64,000 bases of DNA from Pseudomonas ovata (GTDB lineage Bacteria; Pseudomonadota; Gammaproteobacteria; Pseudomonadales; Pseudomonadaceae). The notes under the pieces are model-generated. The model had not been told where the DNA came from. It saw only the letters and a list, made by a program, of their open reading frames with translations, and made no database searches. Position numbers and translations under genes: made by a program. Below, piece by piece: positions 25,917-35,772 of the stretch. The stretch lies in assembly GCF_003131185.1 (NCBI RefSeq), contig NZ_QFFU01000003.1, positions 186,001 to 250,000 of the forward strand. The letters are read 5' to 3'. Position 1 is the stretch's first letter; each line of letters opens with the position of its first letter.

Positions 25917-27380
25917 TTATTGTGGGTTGGATACGGCAAAGGCGCGCAGCAGCGGCCCCATGCCATCGCGCAGCAAGGCACTGTAGGCGGCCTGCACCGC
26001 CTGGCGAAACACACTCTGGTCGGACAACGCGACCGGGAACACCTCTTCCAGGTCGAGAAAGGCGTCCACCCGCGAGGTGCCTTCGAATTGCTCGGCCAGC
26101 CGGGCAAACGTGGCGCGCAACGGGTCGTCGATCACAGGCGTCGAGGCGCCCGGCACCGAGCGGGTGCAGTAATGAATCCAGGCAGCGATGCCCAGCGCGG
26201 TGCAGGCAATGCCACGTCCGTCATCGAGCAAGTGCCGGGCGCCAAGCAACCAGCGCTGCGGCAGTTTCTGCGAGCCGTCCATGGCGATCTGGCGCAGGCG
26301 GTGTTGCAGGCTGTCGTTGGCAAAGCGCGCCGTCAGGTCATGGGCATAGGCCGTCAGGTCGATGCCGGCCGGCATGTCCAGTGTCGGCACTGCCTCCCGG
26401 GTCATGTAGCACTCGATGAAGCGTGCCAGGTCGGCATCGAGCATGGCCTCGGCCACGGTTTCGTGGCCAGCCAGCACACCGATGTAGGCCAGCAAGGAAT
26501 GGCTGCCGTTGAGCATGCGCAGCTTCATGGTTTCGAACGGGCGCACGTCTTCGACCATCTGCACGCCCTCCACTTCCCAGTCCGGGCGTCCGAGCGGGAA
26601 GTGATCCTCGATTACCCACTGGCTGAAGCGTTCGCAGACCACGGCCGCCGGGTCGTTACAATCCATTTGCTGCGCCAGTCGCTCGAAGGATTCGCCATCC
26701 ATGGCCGGTACGATACGGTCGACCATGCAGCCGGGAAACGCCACGTGCTCGTTGACCCATTGAGCCAGACCTTGATCCTGTTGCCCGGCCAGGGCGCTCA
26801 CCGCCTGGCGGGTGCGCTGGCCGTTGTCGGGCATGTTGTCGCAGCACAGCACGGTGAAGGCCGCAACGCCGGCGGCGCGGCGCCGGCGCAGGGCTTCCAG
26901 GACAATGCCGGGCGCCGAACGCGGGGCCTGTGGATGGGCGATGTCATGGGCGATGGTCGGGTCGTCCAGACGCAATTGCCCGGTGGCCGGACTCAGGCAA
27001 TAGCCCTTCTCGGTGACGGTCAGGGTGACAATCCGGGTCTGCGGCGCGGCCATGCGCTGCAACAGCGCTTCGAGGTCCTGGCCGCCCTCGCCCACATACA
27101 GGGCCTGGCGCAGCACGCCGATTTCCCGCAGCGTCACCTGCTCGCGGTCGCGGTATTCGGCCACGTGGTAGCGCCCGTCCTGCTCGCGCAACTGGTCGAC
27201 CAGCGTCCGGTTCGAGCGCAGGTTGGCGCTGCACAGCCCCCAGTCACTGGCGCCGTGGCGGTTGAGGTGGCGTTGCAGGTAGACCGCCTGGTGGGCGCGG
27301 TGAAACGCCCCCAGGCCCAGGTGCACGATACCGATCTGCGCGGCAACGCCGGCAGAGGGCACACGGTTGACGACAGGCAT
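25917..27380 (-). CDS. uxuB: Fructuronate reductase (mannitol dehydrogenase family)
   Basis: NAD-dependent long-chain dehydrogenase converting D-fructuronate to D-mannonate, 487 residues. Family markers are IVHLGLGAFHRAHQAVYLQR, TLTVTEKGYCL, LCCDNMPDNGQRTRQAV, CMVDRIVPA and KLRMLNGSHSLLAYIG, which holds the catalytic lysine. The start at 27380 follows AAGGAACC; an ATG at 27401 lacks a ribosome site. UxuR-type operons in enterics pair it with uxuA in the same way. Confidence 0.93.
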   Translation of the reverse strand: MPVVNRVPSAGVAAQIGIVHLGLGAFHRAHQAVYLQRHLNRHGASDWGLCSANLRSNRTLVDQLREQDGRYHVAEYRDREQVTLREIGVLRQALYVGEGGQDLEALLQRMAAPQTRIVTLTVTEKGYCLSPATGQLRLDDPTIAHDIAHPQAPRSAPGIVLEALRRRRAAGVAAFTVLCCDNMPDNGQRTRQAVSALAGQQDQGLAQWVNEHVAFPGCMVDRIVPAMDGESFERLAQQMDCNDPAAVVCERFSQWVIEDHFPLGRPDWEVEGVQMVEDVRPFETMKLRMLNGSHSLLAYIGVLAGHETVAEAMLDADLARFIECYMTREAVPTLDMPAGIDLTAYAHDLTARFANDSLQHRLRQIAMDGSQKLPQRWLLGARHLLDDGRGIACTALGIAAWIHYCTRSVPGASTPVIDDPLRATFARLAEQFEGTSRVDAFLDLEEVFPVALSDQSVFRQAVQAAYSALLRDGMGPLLRAFAVSNPQ

Positions 27381-27406
27381 CGATAGGTTCCTTGTGTTCA
27401 TGGCAG

Positions 27407-28696
27407 TTACGGACGGCTCAGGGCCGACTCCGGTTGTGCCTGGGCAGGCGAAGCACCGCTGTCACTCGCAGACAGTGGCCGCACGTAGCGCGCCACGCAC
27501 ACCGCACCGATCACGGTCAGCAGCCCGGCCAGCAGGAACGCACTGGTGAACGATCCTGTGAACTGCACCAGAAAGCCGGTCAGGGTCGGGCCGATGATGC
27601 CCGAGGTGTTGGCCAGGAAATGCATGAAGCCACTGACGCCGCCGACCCGCGCCGCCGGTACGGTGTCCTGGATGATCGCCCAGTAGATCGCGCCGGTCAG
27701 GTACAGGAAGAACACCGCAAAGGCCACCAGGATGACCGCCGGGTACAGGGTCTTGACCAGGCCGGCCATGGCGATGCACACCGCGCACAGCAACAGGCAG
27801 GTCACCAGCACCACTTTGCGCGAGAACATGATCCGCCCGGTCTTCTTGAACACGAAGTCGGAGATGAACCCGCCCAGGGCCAGGCCCAGGAAGCCCAGCA
27901 GCCAGGGGATGACCGTGGCGATGCTCATGTCCTTGACGTTCAGGCCGTGGGCCATGGTCAGGTAGCTGGGGAACCAGGTCAGGAAGAAGAACAGCGTGTA
28001 GTTATAGGAAAAGAACGCCAGGGCGGTGAACAGCACCGTCGGTTGCTTGAGGTAGTAACGCAGCGGATGCACCGGCAGCGACGACACTTCGCTCTGTTGT
28101 TCGGCGCTGCGGATTTCTTCGGCCACCTTGCCGTCGGGCTTGTCCTTGACGAACTTGAACCACACCACGGCCCACACCAGGCCCAGGAGCATGATGATGA
28201 TGAACGAGATCTTCCAGCCGTAGCTGATGGCGATAAAGCCCACCACCGGCCCGGAGATTGCGCCGCCCAATGGCGTGCCGGACATCGAGGTGCCCAACGC
28301 CCGCGCCCGCTGCTTGGGCGTGTACCAGTTATTGACCATCTTGCTGGTGGTCACGCTCAAGGGGCCTTCGCCCATGCCGAACAGGATGCGGATGATCACC
28401 AGCGTGACGAAGCCGACGGTCAGCACCGTCAGCCCGCTGAACAGCGACCACAGCACCATCGCCAGCAGCAGCGTGGTCTTGGCACCGTAGCGGTCGGCCG
28501 CCCAGCCACCGATGAAGTTGAACGCCGCGTAGCCGACGAAAAAGCTACTGAAGATCATGCCCATTTCACCCGTGCTCAGACCGTAGTCCTTCTGGATGAA
28601 CGGGGCGGCCACGGACAATGCCGAGCGATCCAGGTAGTTGATGACGCCTGCCAGGAACAGCATGATGATGATTAACGTGCGACCTTGACCAAACAT
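27407..28696 (-). CDS. MFS transporter of the anion:cation symporter family, hexuronate/aldonate type
   Basis: 429 residues, twelve membrane segments, with MFS motifs FIGGWAADRYGAKTTLL and LGTSMSGTPLGGAISGP. It resembles ExuT/GudP-type organic acid carriers. GGGAGGTTTAC precedes the ATG at 28696; a start at 28747 would add 17 residues without hydrophobic signal. Located between the dehydrogenase and uxuB it probably imports the aldonate or uronate used by the operon. Confidence 0.88.
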   Translation of the reverse strand: MFGQGRTLIIIMLFLAGVINYLDRSALSVAAPFIQKDYGLSTGEMGMIFSSFFVGYAAFNFIGGWAADRYGAKTTLLLAMVLWSLFSGLTVLTVGFVTLVIIRILFGMGEGPLSVTTSKMVNNWYTPKQRARALGTSMSGTPLGGAISGPVVGFIAISYGWKISFIIIMLLGLVWAVVWFKFVKDKPDGKVAEEIRSAEQQSEVSSLPVHPLRYYLKQPTVLFTALAFFSYNYTLFFFLTWFPSYLTMAHGLNVKDMSIATVIPWLLGFLGLALGGFISDFVFKKTGRIMFSRKVVLVTCLLLCAVCIAMAGLVKTLYPAVILVAFAVFFLYLTGAIYWAIIQDTVPAARVGGVSGFMHFLANTSGIIGPTLTGFLVQFTGSFTSAFLLAGLLTVIGAVCVARYVRPLSASDSGASPAQAQPESALSRP

Positions 28697-28731
28697 GTAA
28701 ACCTCCCGCTTCTTGTGTTTATTCGGTGAGG

Positions 28732-28747
28732 GTGCCCGCAAGGGCAC
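28732..28747. other. Stem-loop GTGCCC-GCAA-GGGCAC between operon genes
   Basis: A perfect 6-bp stem with a GCAA tetraloop in the 67-base gap between the dehydrogenase and MFS genes. There is no T-run, so it is more likely an mRNA-stability or processing element than a terminator. Confidence 0.4.
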
Positions 28748-28763
28748 GAATCTCTATAGAGCG

Positions 28764-29795
28764 TTATGCATGGGTGCTGTCGAGCTCGACCAGCACCTTG
28801 CGGGTCTGCTCGGGGTGGTTTTCGATCAGGCTGATGGCCGCCGGCATTTCGTCGAAACTGACCTGATGGCTGATCAGGTCCCGCACCTGTAATTTGCCGC
28901 TGGCAATCAATGCCATGACTGCCGGGAACTTGCGGTTGTTCAGCCGCGAGCCCACCAGGGTCAGTTCTTTCTTGATCATTTCCAGCTGCACCAGGTCGCT
29001 GGGCACGGTGTTGAAGCCCAGCAGGCCGATACGGCCGGCCGGCGAGGCCAGGCGCACCATTTGCGGCATCAATGCCGGGATACAGGCGGCATCGACGATC
29101 AGCGGCACGCCTTCGCCGCCGGTTGCTTCACGCATGTGCGTCTCGACATCGATGTCCTTGCCGTTGAGCACACGGGTGGCACCCAGCGCTTGGGCCGTTT
29201 CCAGGCGGGCATCAATGACGTCGGTCACGGTGATGTCGGTCATGCCCAGGGCGCGGGCCATCTGCACCAGGGTCAGGCCGATCACACCGGCGCCGTAGAT
29301 CAACAGGCTGTCGCCCGGATGCGGCTGCATGCGGTCGAGCACGTTCAGGGCGATGGTGTAGGGCTCTACCAGGGCGGCATGGCTCAGGGGCAGCGAATCG
29401 GGCAGGCGGTGGGCGTTGTCGGCCGGCACGCAGACCTGCTCGCTGAAGCCGCCGTCGCGGTGTACGCCGATCACTTGCAGGCGCGTGCAGACATTGGGCC
29501 GGTTGATGCGGCACGGGTAGCAGGTGCCGCAGCTGATGACCGGGTCGATGCAAACCCGGTCGCCGACCTTGAGGTGTTCGACGCCCTCGCCCACTTCGCT
29601 GACCACGCCGGAGAACTCATGGCCGGTCACCCGCGGAAAGCGCACAAAGGCATTCTGGCCGTGGATGATGTGCAGGTCCGAGCCACAGATACCGGCGTAG
29701 GCCACATTGACCTTGACCTCACCCGGTGTAACCTGCGGCGACTCGACCTGTGCCAGGTCGAACTCGAAAGGCGCTTTTACTTGAAAAGCTTTCAT
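28764..29795 (-). CDS. Zinc-dependent alcohol dehydrogenase, RspB-like (probable L-gulonate 5-dehydrogenase)
   Basis: 343-residue medium-chain dehydrogenase with catalytic zinc motif [12 protein letters not shown] and GHEFSGVV, structural zinc [15 protein letters not shown] and NAD fold [20 protein letters not shown]. RspB-type enzymes next to RspA/ManD mannonate dehydratases oxidise L-gulonate to D-fructuronate (family knowledge), which UxuB would then reduce. AGGAGTGAGCG precedes the ATG. Confidence 0.82.
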   Translation of the reverse strand: MKAFQVKAPFEFDLAQVESPQVTPGEVKVNVAYAGICGSDLHIIHGQNAFVRFPRVTGHEFSGVVSEVGEGVEHLKVGDRVCIDPVISCGTCYPCRINRPNVCTRLQVIGVHRDGGFSEQVCVPADNAHRLPDSLPLSHAALVEPYTIALNVLDRMQPHPGDSLLIYGAGVIGLTLVQMARALGMTDITVTDVIDARLETAQALGATRVLNGKDIDVETHMREATGGEGVPLIVDAACIPALMPQMVRLASPAGRIGLLGFNTVPSDLVQLEMIKKELTLVGSRLNNRKFPAVMALIASGKLQVRDLISHQVSFDEMPAAISLIENHPEQTRKVLVELDSTHA

Positions 29796-29860
29796 CGCTC
29801 ACTCCTGACAGGGCGGCTGGCGCCCTGTGCTGTTGTCGTTATTGATCGGTGCGACGGCGC

Positions 29861-31072
29861 TTACCAGTGCCAGAGCGTGCCGTCTTCCAGGCGGTTGACC
29901 GGCAGGCTGGCGCGTTTGTAGGGGTACTTGGCTGCCAGCGCTTCGTCGATGTCGACGCCATGCCCCGGCGTTTCGCCGGGGGTGAAGTGGCCGTCTTCAA
30001 AGCGGTAGGCATGGGGAAAGACTTCGTCGATGCGTTCGTCATGGGGCATGTGCTCCTGGATGCCGAAGTTGGGCACCCAGGTGTCGAAATGCAGGGCCGC
30101 GCCCATGCACACCGGCGACAGGTCGGTGGCGCCATGAAAGCCGGTGCGCACCTGGTAGAGCGCGGCAAAATCAGCAATGCGCCGCACATGGGTGATGCCG
30201 CCGGCATGCACCAGGGTGGCGCGGATGTAATCGATCAACTGCTCCTGAATCAGCTCGCGGCAGTCATGGATGGAGTTGAACACTTCGCCCACCGCCAGCG
30301 GTGTGGTGGTGTGCTGGCGGATCAGGCGGAAGGCTTCCTGGTTTTCGGCCGGGGTGCAGTCTTCGAGCCAGAACAAGTTGAAGGGCTCGACCGCCTTGCC
30401 CAGGCGCCCCGCCTCGATAGGCGTCAGGCGGTGGTGCACGTCGTGGAGGATGTGCAGGTCATCGCCGAAGCGCTCGCGCACGGCAGCAAACAGCTTGGGC
30501 ACGTGGTTAAGGTATTTGGCGGTGTCCCAGACATGCTCGGCAGGCAGGTTGCTGTCGGCCGGTTCGTACCGTTCGCCGCTGCGCTTGGCCACGCCATAGG
30601 TGGTGGCAATCCCGGGAATCCCGCACTGCACGCGCACCGCTTTGTAGCCTTGCTCGACATGACGAGCCACCTCATCCAGGCAGCCTTCGATGTCCTTGCC
30701 GGTGGCATGCCCGTAGACCATGACCCGCTCGCGGCTCTTGCCACCGAGCAACTGGTACAGCGGCATCTGCGCGGCCTTGGCCTTGATGTCCCACAGGGCG
30801 ATGTCGACGGCGGCAATCGCGGTCATGGTCACCGGACCCCGGCGCCAGTAGGCGCCGCGATACAGGTATTGCCAGATGTCTTCGATGCGCTGGGCATCGC
30901 GACCGATCAGCGCCGGCAGGACGTGCTCTTCAAGGTAGGCGACCACGGCCAGCTCGCGGCCGTTCAAGGTCGCGTCACCGATGCCGTAGAGGCCGGAGTC
31001 GGTGACGATTTTCAGGGTGATCATGTTGCGACCCGGACAGGTGACGATGACGCGGGCTTCGATGATTTTCAT
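29861..31072 (-). CDS. manD: D-mannonate dehydratase of the enolase superfamily (ManD/RspA)
   Basis: 403 residues, full length. The N-terminal capping domain opens with [20 protein letters not shown]. The barrel shows [52 protein letters not shown] and the C-terminal FGIQEHM and [16 protein letters not shown], all ManD hallmarks. It performs the same reaction as uxuA on an unrelated fold. Family members range from efficient mannonate to weak gluconate dehydratases, so its share of the flux is uncertain. Five bases downstream of kdgK. Confidence 0.9.
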   Translation of the reverse strand: MKIIEARVIVTCPGRNMITLKIVTDSGLYGIGDATLNGRELAVVAYLEEHVLPALIGRDAQRIEDIWQYLYRGAYWRRGPVTMTAIAAVDIALWDIKAKAAQMPLYQLLGGKSRERVMVYGHATGKDIEGCLDEVARHVEQGYKAVRVQCGIPGIATTYGVAKRSGERYEPADSNLPAEHVWDTAKYLNHVPKLFAAVRERFGDDLHILHDVHHRLTPIEAGRLGKAVEPFNLFWLEDCTPAENQEAFRLIRQHTTTPLAVGEVFNSIHDCRELIQEQLIDYIRATLVHAGGITHVRRIADFAALYQVRTGFHGATDLSPVCMGAALHFDTWVPNFGIQEHMPHDERIDEVFPHAYRFEDGHFTPGETPGHGVDIDEALAAKYPYKRASLPVNRLEDGTLWHW

Positions 31073-31077
31073 GGGGG

Positions 31078-32079
31078 TCAGGCCTCGACGGCAGAAGAAA
31101 ATGAAGGCAGGGCAAGGCTGGGCATGGCGGCGTGCGGGATCAGCGCACCGCGGTGCTGCACCACTTGAGCGGCCAGGCGATGGCCCCAGCGCGCCGCCAG
31201 TGACGGATCACCGCCCTGCAGGCGACACGCCAGGTAAGCCGCGCTGAAGGAGTCGCCGGCCGCGGTGGTGTCGACGATCTGCCGCACCTGCTCGGCGGGC
31301 ACCTCGAAGCGCCCCGCCGCGCACTGGATCAGGCAGGCCGCCTCGCCACGCTTGAGCGCGACTTCGCTCACGCCAAAGCCGGCATAGGCCTCGAACAGCG
31401 CCTCGGCATCGGCGTAGCCGAACAGCAAGGCGTCGTCTTCCCAAGTGATCAGGGCAAGATCGGTCAGGCGCAGCACCTCGACATAGGCCTGGCGCGCCGC
31501 CTCGGCATCAGGCCACAGGTGCGGACGGTAATTGTTGTCGAAGACAAGGCGCGTACCCGACTCACGGGCGCGACGCAGGGCCTGAAACAGGCGCTCGCGG
31601 CCGGTGGCGGTGAGGATCGCCAGACTGATGCCGCTCAGGTAGAGGTAGTCATAATCGGCCAGGGTTTCCAGCAAGCCGTCGCCCTGGGGGCCGTCGAACA
31701 TTTGCCGCGCGGCGGCCTCACCACGCCAGTACAGGAAGCGGCGCTCGCCCTGGGCATCGGTCTGGATGAAGTACAGCCCCGGCAGGGCGCCGTCGATCAC
31801 CCGCACATGCCGGTCACCGACGCCTTCAGTGCGCCACAGCTGGCGCATGGCATCACTGAAGCTGTCGGCGCCCAGGGCGGTGATGTAGTCAGTCACAAGA
31901 TGGCTGGCCGGGCTCAACCGGGACAGGTAAACGGCCGTATTGAGCGTATCGCCGCCGAAGGTCTGGCTGAACCCCGAGGCCGGGTCGCCACGCATTTCAA
32001 TCATGCACTCGCCGACCAGAGCCACCTTGAGCGGGCGAGATGGAACGGTTTGCGGGCATCGCCCTGTCATTATCGTCAT
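31078..32079 (-). CDS. kdgK: 2-keto-3-deoxygluconate kinase
   Basis: PfkB-family sugar kinase of about 333 residues that phosphorylates KDG to KDPG. Seen are [39 protein letters not shown] and the catalytic anion-hole motif [16 protein letters not shown]. First gene of the six-gene operon and divergent from the IclR gene. A GTG at 32082 and an ATG at 32070 are alternative starts; AAAGG fits 32079 best. KDPG aldolase is not in the window. Confidence 0.93.
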   Translation of the reverse strand: MTIMTGRCPQTVPSRPLKVALVGECMIEMRGDPASGFSQTFGGDTLNTAVYLSRLSPASHLVTDYITALGADSFSDAMRQLWRTEGVGDRHVRVIDGALPGLYFIQTDAQGERRFLYWRGEAAARQMFDGPQGDGLLETLADYDYLYLSGISLAILTATGRERLFQALRRARESGTRLVFDNNYRPHLWPDAEAARQAYVEVLRLTDLALITWEDDALLFGYADAEALFEAYAGFGVSEVALKRGEAACLIQCAAGRFEVPAEQVRQIVDTTAAGDSFSAAYLACRLQGGDPSLAARWGHRLAAQVVQHRGALIPHAAMPSLALPSFSSAVEA

Positions 32080-32100
32080 CACTGCGCGCCTTTGTTATTT

Positions 32101-32122
32101 TTAAAACGGCGTTTCATTTTAA
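32101..32122. promoter_or_regulatory. KdgR-like box, kdgK-proximal
   Basis: Reading the reverse strand gives AAAATGAAACGCCGTTTTAA, which fits the KdgR consensus AAATRAAAYRNYRTTTYATTT at nearly every position in the core. It lies 22 bases from the kdgK start. Confidence 0.6.
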
Positions 32123-32166
32123 GCTTGTGAGGCCGAGTTTAATCGGATTTGGCCCATCGTCAAGAA

Positions 32167-32186
32167 AAATGAAACAGCGTTTTGAT
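32167..32186. promoter_or_regulatory. KdgR-like box, regulator-proximal
   Basis: AAATGAAACAGCGTTTTGAT matches the same KdgR consensus as the box at 32101. The two boxes are about 64 bases apart in the gap between kdgK and the IclR gene, allowing control of both directions. Confidence 0.6.
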
Positions 32187-32230
32187 GCGCCAGCGTATAT
32201 CCTCTGGTTTTCGTTTCCGTTGGAGCCTTC

Positions 32231-33028
32231 ATGGACAACAGCACCCTCCAGAACAATGAACTGGTCTCTGCCGTCGGCCGCACGATGGCCGTGCTCGAGG
32301 CGCTGGCCGAGCACCCCGAAGAAAGTGGCGTATCGGAGATCGCACAAAAACTGGACATGTCCAAAAGCACGGTCTATCGCTTCCTGCAGTCGCTCAAGGC
32401 CCGTGGCTATGTGGTGCAGGATGCCGAGGACCGCTATCGGCTCAGCGTGCGGCTGTTTGAACTGGGCGCCCAGGCCCTGCCCCATCTGGACATCGTCCGC
32501 GAGGCGGAACCGGGGATGCGCCGCATCAATGAACTGACCAGCGAGACGGTGCATCTGGGGATTCTTGATGAGGGCAGCATCGTCTACGTGCACAAGATCG
32601 ACTCCAAATACAACCTGCGGATGTATTCGCGCATCGGGCGCCGGGCGCCGCTGTACTGCACCGGTATCGGCAAGGTGCTGATGGCCTGGCTGGAGCAACC
32701 CGAGTTGCTGGCCCACTTGCACGAGGAAAGCTTCGAGCGGCGCACGGCCAATACCCTGACCAGCATCGAGGCCTACTTGCAGGAACTGGAGACAGTGCGC
32801 GACCTGGGCTACGCCGAAGACCATGAAGAATTCGAGGACAACATGCGCTGCCTGGCTGCGCCGATCCGCGACCGCTTTGGTCATGTGATCGGCGGCCTGA
32901 GCGTGTCCTTCCCGTGCTTTCGCTTTCGTGAGGAGCTCAAGCAGGACTACGTCAAGCAACTGATGGCGGCGACGCAGCAGATTTCCAGCCAGTTGGGCTG
33001 GCATGGGACAGTGTTGAAGCAACCCTGA
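32231..33028 (+). CDS. kdgR: IclR-family regulator (KdgR-like)
   Basis: 265 residues: winged helix (VGRTMAVLEALAEHPEESGV, KLDMSKSTVYRFLQSLKARG) and IclR effector domain (EAYLQELETVRDLGYAEDHE, CLAAPIRDRFGHVIGGLSVS). Divergent from the kdgK operon with two KdgR-like boxes between. KdgR proteins respond to 2-keto-3-deoxygluconate, the common product of the three dehydratases here. Confidence 0.88.
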   Translation: MDNSTLQNNELVSAVGRTMAVLEALAEHPEESGVSEIAQKLDMSKSTVYRFLQSLKARGYVVQDAEDRYRLSVRLFELGAQALPHLDIVREAEPGMRRINELTSETVHLGILDEGSIVYVHKIDSKYNLRMYSRIGRRAPLYCTGIGKVLMAWLEQPELLAHLHEESFERRTANTLTSIEAYLQELETVRDLGYAEDHEEFEDNMRCLAAPIRDRFGHVIGGLSVSFPCFRFREELKQDYVKQLMAATQQISSQLGWHGTVLKQP

Positions 33029-33186
33029 TTGCAAGCCGCGGCGACTGATCAGGCATGATCATCGTGCCTGACAGCACCAAGCTGGCACAGGTCACGTGCA
33101 AAGCGTGACCAGGCGAGACACCTGAAGTCTCGGCAAGGAATGAAATTTGCCTTCGTATCCACGGACCACCCTTGGGCGCCGCCAAT

Positions 33187-34152
33187 ATGAACATTCCTCT
33201 GCAGGCTCAACCGTCGGGCACACCCCCTACCTACATGAACCGCATACAGACCCATGACGCCGACGAGCATGCCCGTCAACTCAATGGCTGGCGCCTGTAT
33301 TACGACCAATTGAGTCACGGTCGATTCGAAGGCGGGCTCGACGAGTTTCACTCGGAAAAGATTCAGATGATCCGCGACCGCTCTAATCAGGCGATGCTAA
33401 AGAAAGGTGCAGGCGCTCAAGGCACCGTCGCCTTTTGCCTGACGCTCCAGAAACACGACGATGTCTATTGCTCAGGCCACCAGATCAGAGAGCCTTGCCT
33501 GCTGGTGGCGCAGAGCGACAACATGCCCCAGCTCAGGGTCCCGGAGATCGTGGATATTCTGTTGATCGCCATCGATCAGGCATCGCTGCAACAAACGCTT
33601 GAGCATCAAGGTAGCAACTTGCGTATTACCGGCTTTCCCAAGTGTTACCCAGTTGGCCACTCACCCGTGTGGCATCAGTTGAAGTGGCTGGTGAACGAAC
33701 TGACCCGTGCCTCTGCCGGCGGCCATGCGCTTGAGCAGAAGACGGTCCGCAGCGACATCAGCGATACCGTGATCATGCACCTGATTGACCTGATGACAGA
33801 AGACGAGGGGGCGTCACTCAAGCCGACCGCACGCAAGCAGATCGTTGACCGGGCGTGCGAGTACGCCATGAGCCATCTCGACGAACCGTTTTCGATTCTT
33901 GATCTTTGCAACAGCCTCGGAACCAGCCGACGAAAACTGCAGTACTGCTTTCAGAGCGCGGTGGGCATCAATGCCATGACCTATTTTCGGACATTGCGCC
34001 TTAATTCAGTGCGGCGTGAACTTCAGGACAGCCCGTCGCCGCCAGCCATACAGGCGGTCGCAGAGCGCTGGGGCTTCTGGCACATGGGGCGCTTTTGCGG
34101 CGACTATCAGACCTTGTTCGCAGAGCGACCTTCGCACACGTTGCGTCGTTGA
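33187..34152 (+). CDS. AraC-family regulator, EutR-like architecture
   Basis: About 321 residues from the ATG at 33187; a TTG at 33172 is possible. A large N-terminal cupin-less sensor region (about 1-210) precedes a C-terminal AraC domain (ACEYAMSHLDEPFSILDLCN, RKLQYCFQSAVGINAMTYFR, ERWGFWHMGRFCGDYQTLFA). The N-terminal part (LYYDQLSHGRFEGGLDEFHS) resembles AraC regulators of amine and amide catabolism. It is followed on the same strand by a porin, an NTF2-fold protein and an amidase, which it may control. Base composition is less GC-rich than the flanks. Confidence 0.8.
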   Translation: MNIPLQAQPSGTPPTYMNRIQTHDADEHARQLNGWRLYYDQLSHGRFEGGLDEFHSEKIQMIRDRSNQAMLKKGAGAQGTVAFCLTLQKHDDVYCSGHQIREPCLLVAQSDNMPQLRVPEIVDILLIAIDQASLQQTLEHQGSNLRITGFPKCYPVGHSPVWHQLKWLVNELTRASAGGHALEQKTVRSDISDTVIMHLIDLMTEDEGASLKPTARKQIVDRACEYAMSHLDEPFSILDLCNSLGTSRRKLQYCFQSAVGINAMTYFRTLRLNSVRRELQDSPSPPAIQAVAERWGFWHMGRFCGDYQTLFAERPSHTLRR

Positions 34153-34235
34153 ATTTGTGCTGAAACCGGATATAAAAAAAGCGTACCGCCTACCACCATG
34201 TCCTCACTTCGACACCCCCGAATGAGGACACCGCC

Positions 34236-35168
34236 TTGAATAATAAGATCGCCAGGTTCACCCCTACTTTCATGGTAGTCACACTTGGCTTACTGGGTGC
34301 CTGCGCCTCAGCCGAGGCCACCGAGAATGGAAGTCCGACGACCACCTTTGGTGTCCATGACTTTGGTGCAGGGATGACCCCACCCCCTTCGGCAGGTGGC
34401 ACCGCCGGTCTGCGAACAGGCTACTATCGTGCCAATGTTTTAAAAGACCCTCAGGGCAATCGCTCTGATAACGACTTCTCGATCAACCTGTTGAGTATCG
34501 CGCCCTTTTATATACGCATGACCGACGTCACTGTCATGGGCGCCCACTATGGCTGGGGGGTCGTGCTGCCTTTTTTCAAAATGGATGCCGACGTCAGGAT
34601 TCCGACACCGGCGGGCAACCTGAACATCGAGGCCGATCCGTTTCGCATGGCGGATACGTTGTTCATTCCCCTGATTCTGCAATGGAATGTCTCACCTCAA
34701 CTGTTCATCAATACCGCCCTGGGTATAACAGCCCCCACCGGCGACTACGACAAGTATCGCCTGGTCTCGCCAGGCCTTAACCACTGGACTTATTCCCCTT
34801 CCTTAAATGCCACTTATATAACCCAGGGCGGCTTCGAACTGTCGTCCAGCGTTCAGATCGATGTCAGCACGCGTAACCAGGCGACCGGCTACAAGAACGG
34901 CGTGGAATACCGGCACGAGTTTGCGGCAGGGCAGCACATCGGGCCCTGGACCGTGGGGCTGGGGGGCTTCTATTACCAACAGATCAGCGATGACGATGCG
35001 CCTGGCCTTACCACGGGCAACCGCTCGAGGGCGCTGGCTATCGGCCCTGCATTGAGCTACTTCCGCCCAGGCCTGCCGCCTGTTTCAGCGCACGTGTACA
35101 AGGAATTCGACGCACGAAACCGCACCGAAGGCTACACATTCGCCGTGCGCCTCTCACAAAGTTTCTGA
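34236..35168 (+). CDS. SphA-family outer-membrane protein (phenol meta-pathway type)
   Basis: 310 residues, beta-barrel type: alternating hydrophobic strands, a signal peptide with a lipoprotein-like LLGAC near residue 22, and a terminal aromatic residue LSQSF. Family features are TAGLRTGYYRANVL, LSIAPFYIRMTDVTVMGAHY and TALGITAPTGDYD. Such proteins act in uptake of hydrophobic or aromatic substrates. The start is TTG at 34236, supported by GAGGA eight bases ahead. Substrate unknown. Confidence 0.75.
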   Translation: MNNKIARFTPTFMVVTLGLLGACASAEATENGSPTTTFGVHDFGAGMTPPPSAGGTAGLRTGYYRANVLKDPQGNRSDNDFSINLLSIAPFYIRMTDVTVMGAHYGWGVVLPFFKMDADVRIPTPAGNLNIEADPFRMADTLFIPLILQWNVSPQLFINTALGITAPTGDYDKYRLVSPGLNHWTYSPSLNATYITQGGFELSSSVQIDVSTRNQATGYKNGVEYRHEFAAGQHIGPWTVGLGGFYYQQISDDDAPGLTTGNRSRALAIGPALSYFRPGLPPVSAHVYKEFDARNRTEGYTFAVRLSQSF

Positions 35169-35337
35169 CACGCTGCCAGCAAGATCCAGCCCTCGCAATA
35201 CCCTCTGCCCGTGAGTGGCGCCCTTATAAAGCGTTGCACTTCGCCGTGTTGAAGTCGCGGCATGAGGCCCTGCACATGCGCACAACGCATAACGCTCTTT
35301 ATTACCAAAACGCACCCCGTTACACGAGGAAACTCCC

Positions 35338-35715
35338 ATGTCACTCAAGGATCAGCTCCAACAGGCCGAGCATGCACTGGCGGATGCCCTGGCCACTCGA
35401 AACAGCCAGGTGGTGGCTAACTTATATACCGCCGACGCACGCTTTCTTCCCGACGGCGGGCCCACGTTAAAAGGCCGAGCCGAGATTGCTGGCTTCTTCG
35501 ATACGCTGTTCAAACACGGCATTGTGGGCGGGATGTTTACAACACTGGAAGTTGACGACCATGACCATACGGCCTCAGAGATTGGCGAATATCAATTGTT
35601 TTCCGAGTCCCCCCAGGGTCAACGTTTAACGGCAGCCGCAGGACGCTATCTGGTCATATGGAAACGCATCGACACCGTCTGGAAGTTGCACCGGGATGTT
35701 GTCAGCCGAAAGTAA
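35338..35715 (+). CDS. NTF2-fold (SnoaL/DUF4440-like) protein
   Basis: 125 residues in the size range of ketosteroid-isomerase-like NTF2 proteins. The pattern ALATRNSQVVANLYTADARF-LPDGG and the C-terminal GRYLVIWKRIDTVWKLHRDV are typical. These domains bind small hydrophobic ligands and may isomerise, hydrolyse or only bind them; no catalytic assignment can be made. It lies between the porin and amidase genes. GAGGAAACTCCC precedes the ATG. Confidence 0.7.
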   Translation: MSLKDQLQQAEHALADALATRNSQVVANLYTADARFLPDGGPTLKGRAEIAGFFDTLFKHGIVGGMFTTLEVDDHDHTASEIGEYQLFSESPQGQRLTAAAGRYLVIWKRIDTVWKLHRDVVSRK

Positions 35716-35772
35716 TAAAGCGCATGCCCCTCTCTTCATAAGCACGCATTGACCTCTTGTAAAGGAAAAAAC

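Noticed and set aside
24825..27386. Long plus-strand open frame (853 codons) opposite uxuA and uxuB
   Set aside because: It is the antisense of two well-supported genes, its translation is rich in Ala/Arg/Gly/His/Gln repeats typical of GC-biased shadows, and it has no motif.
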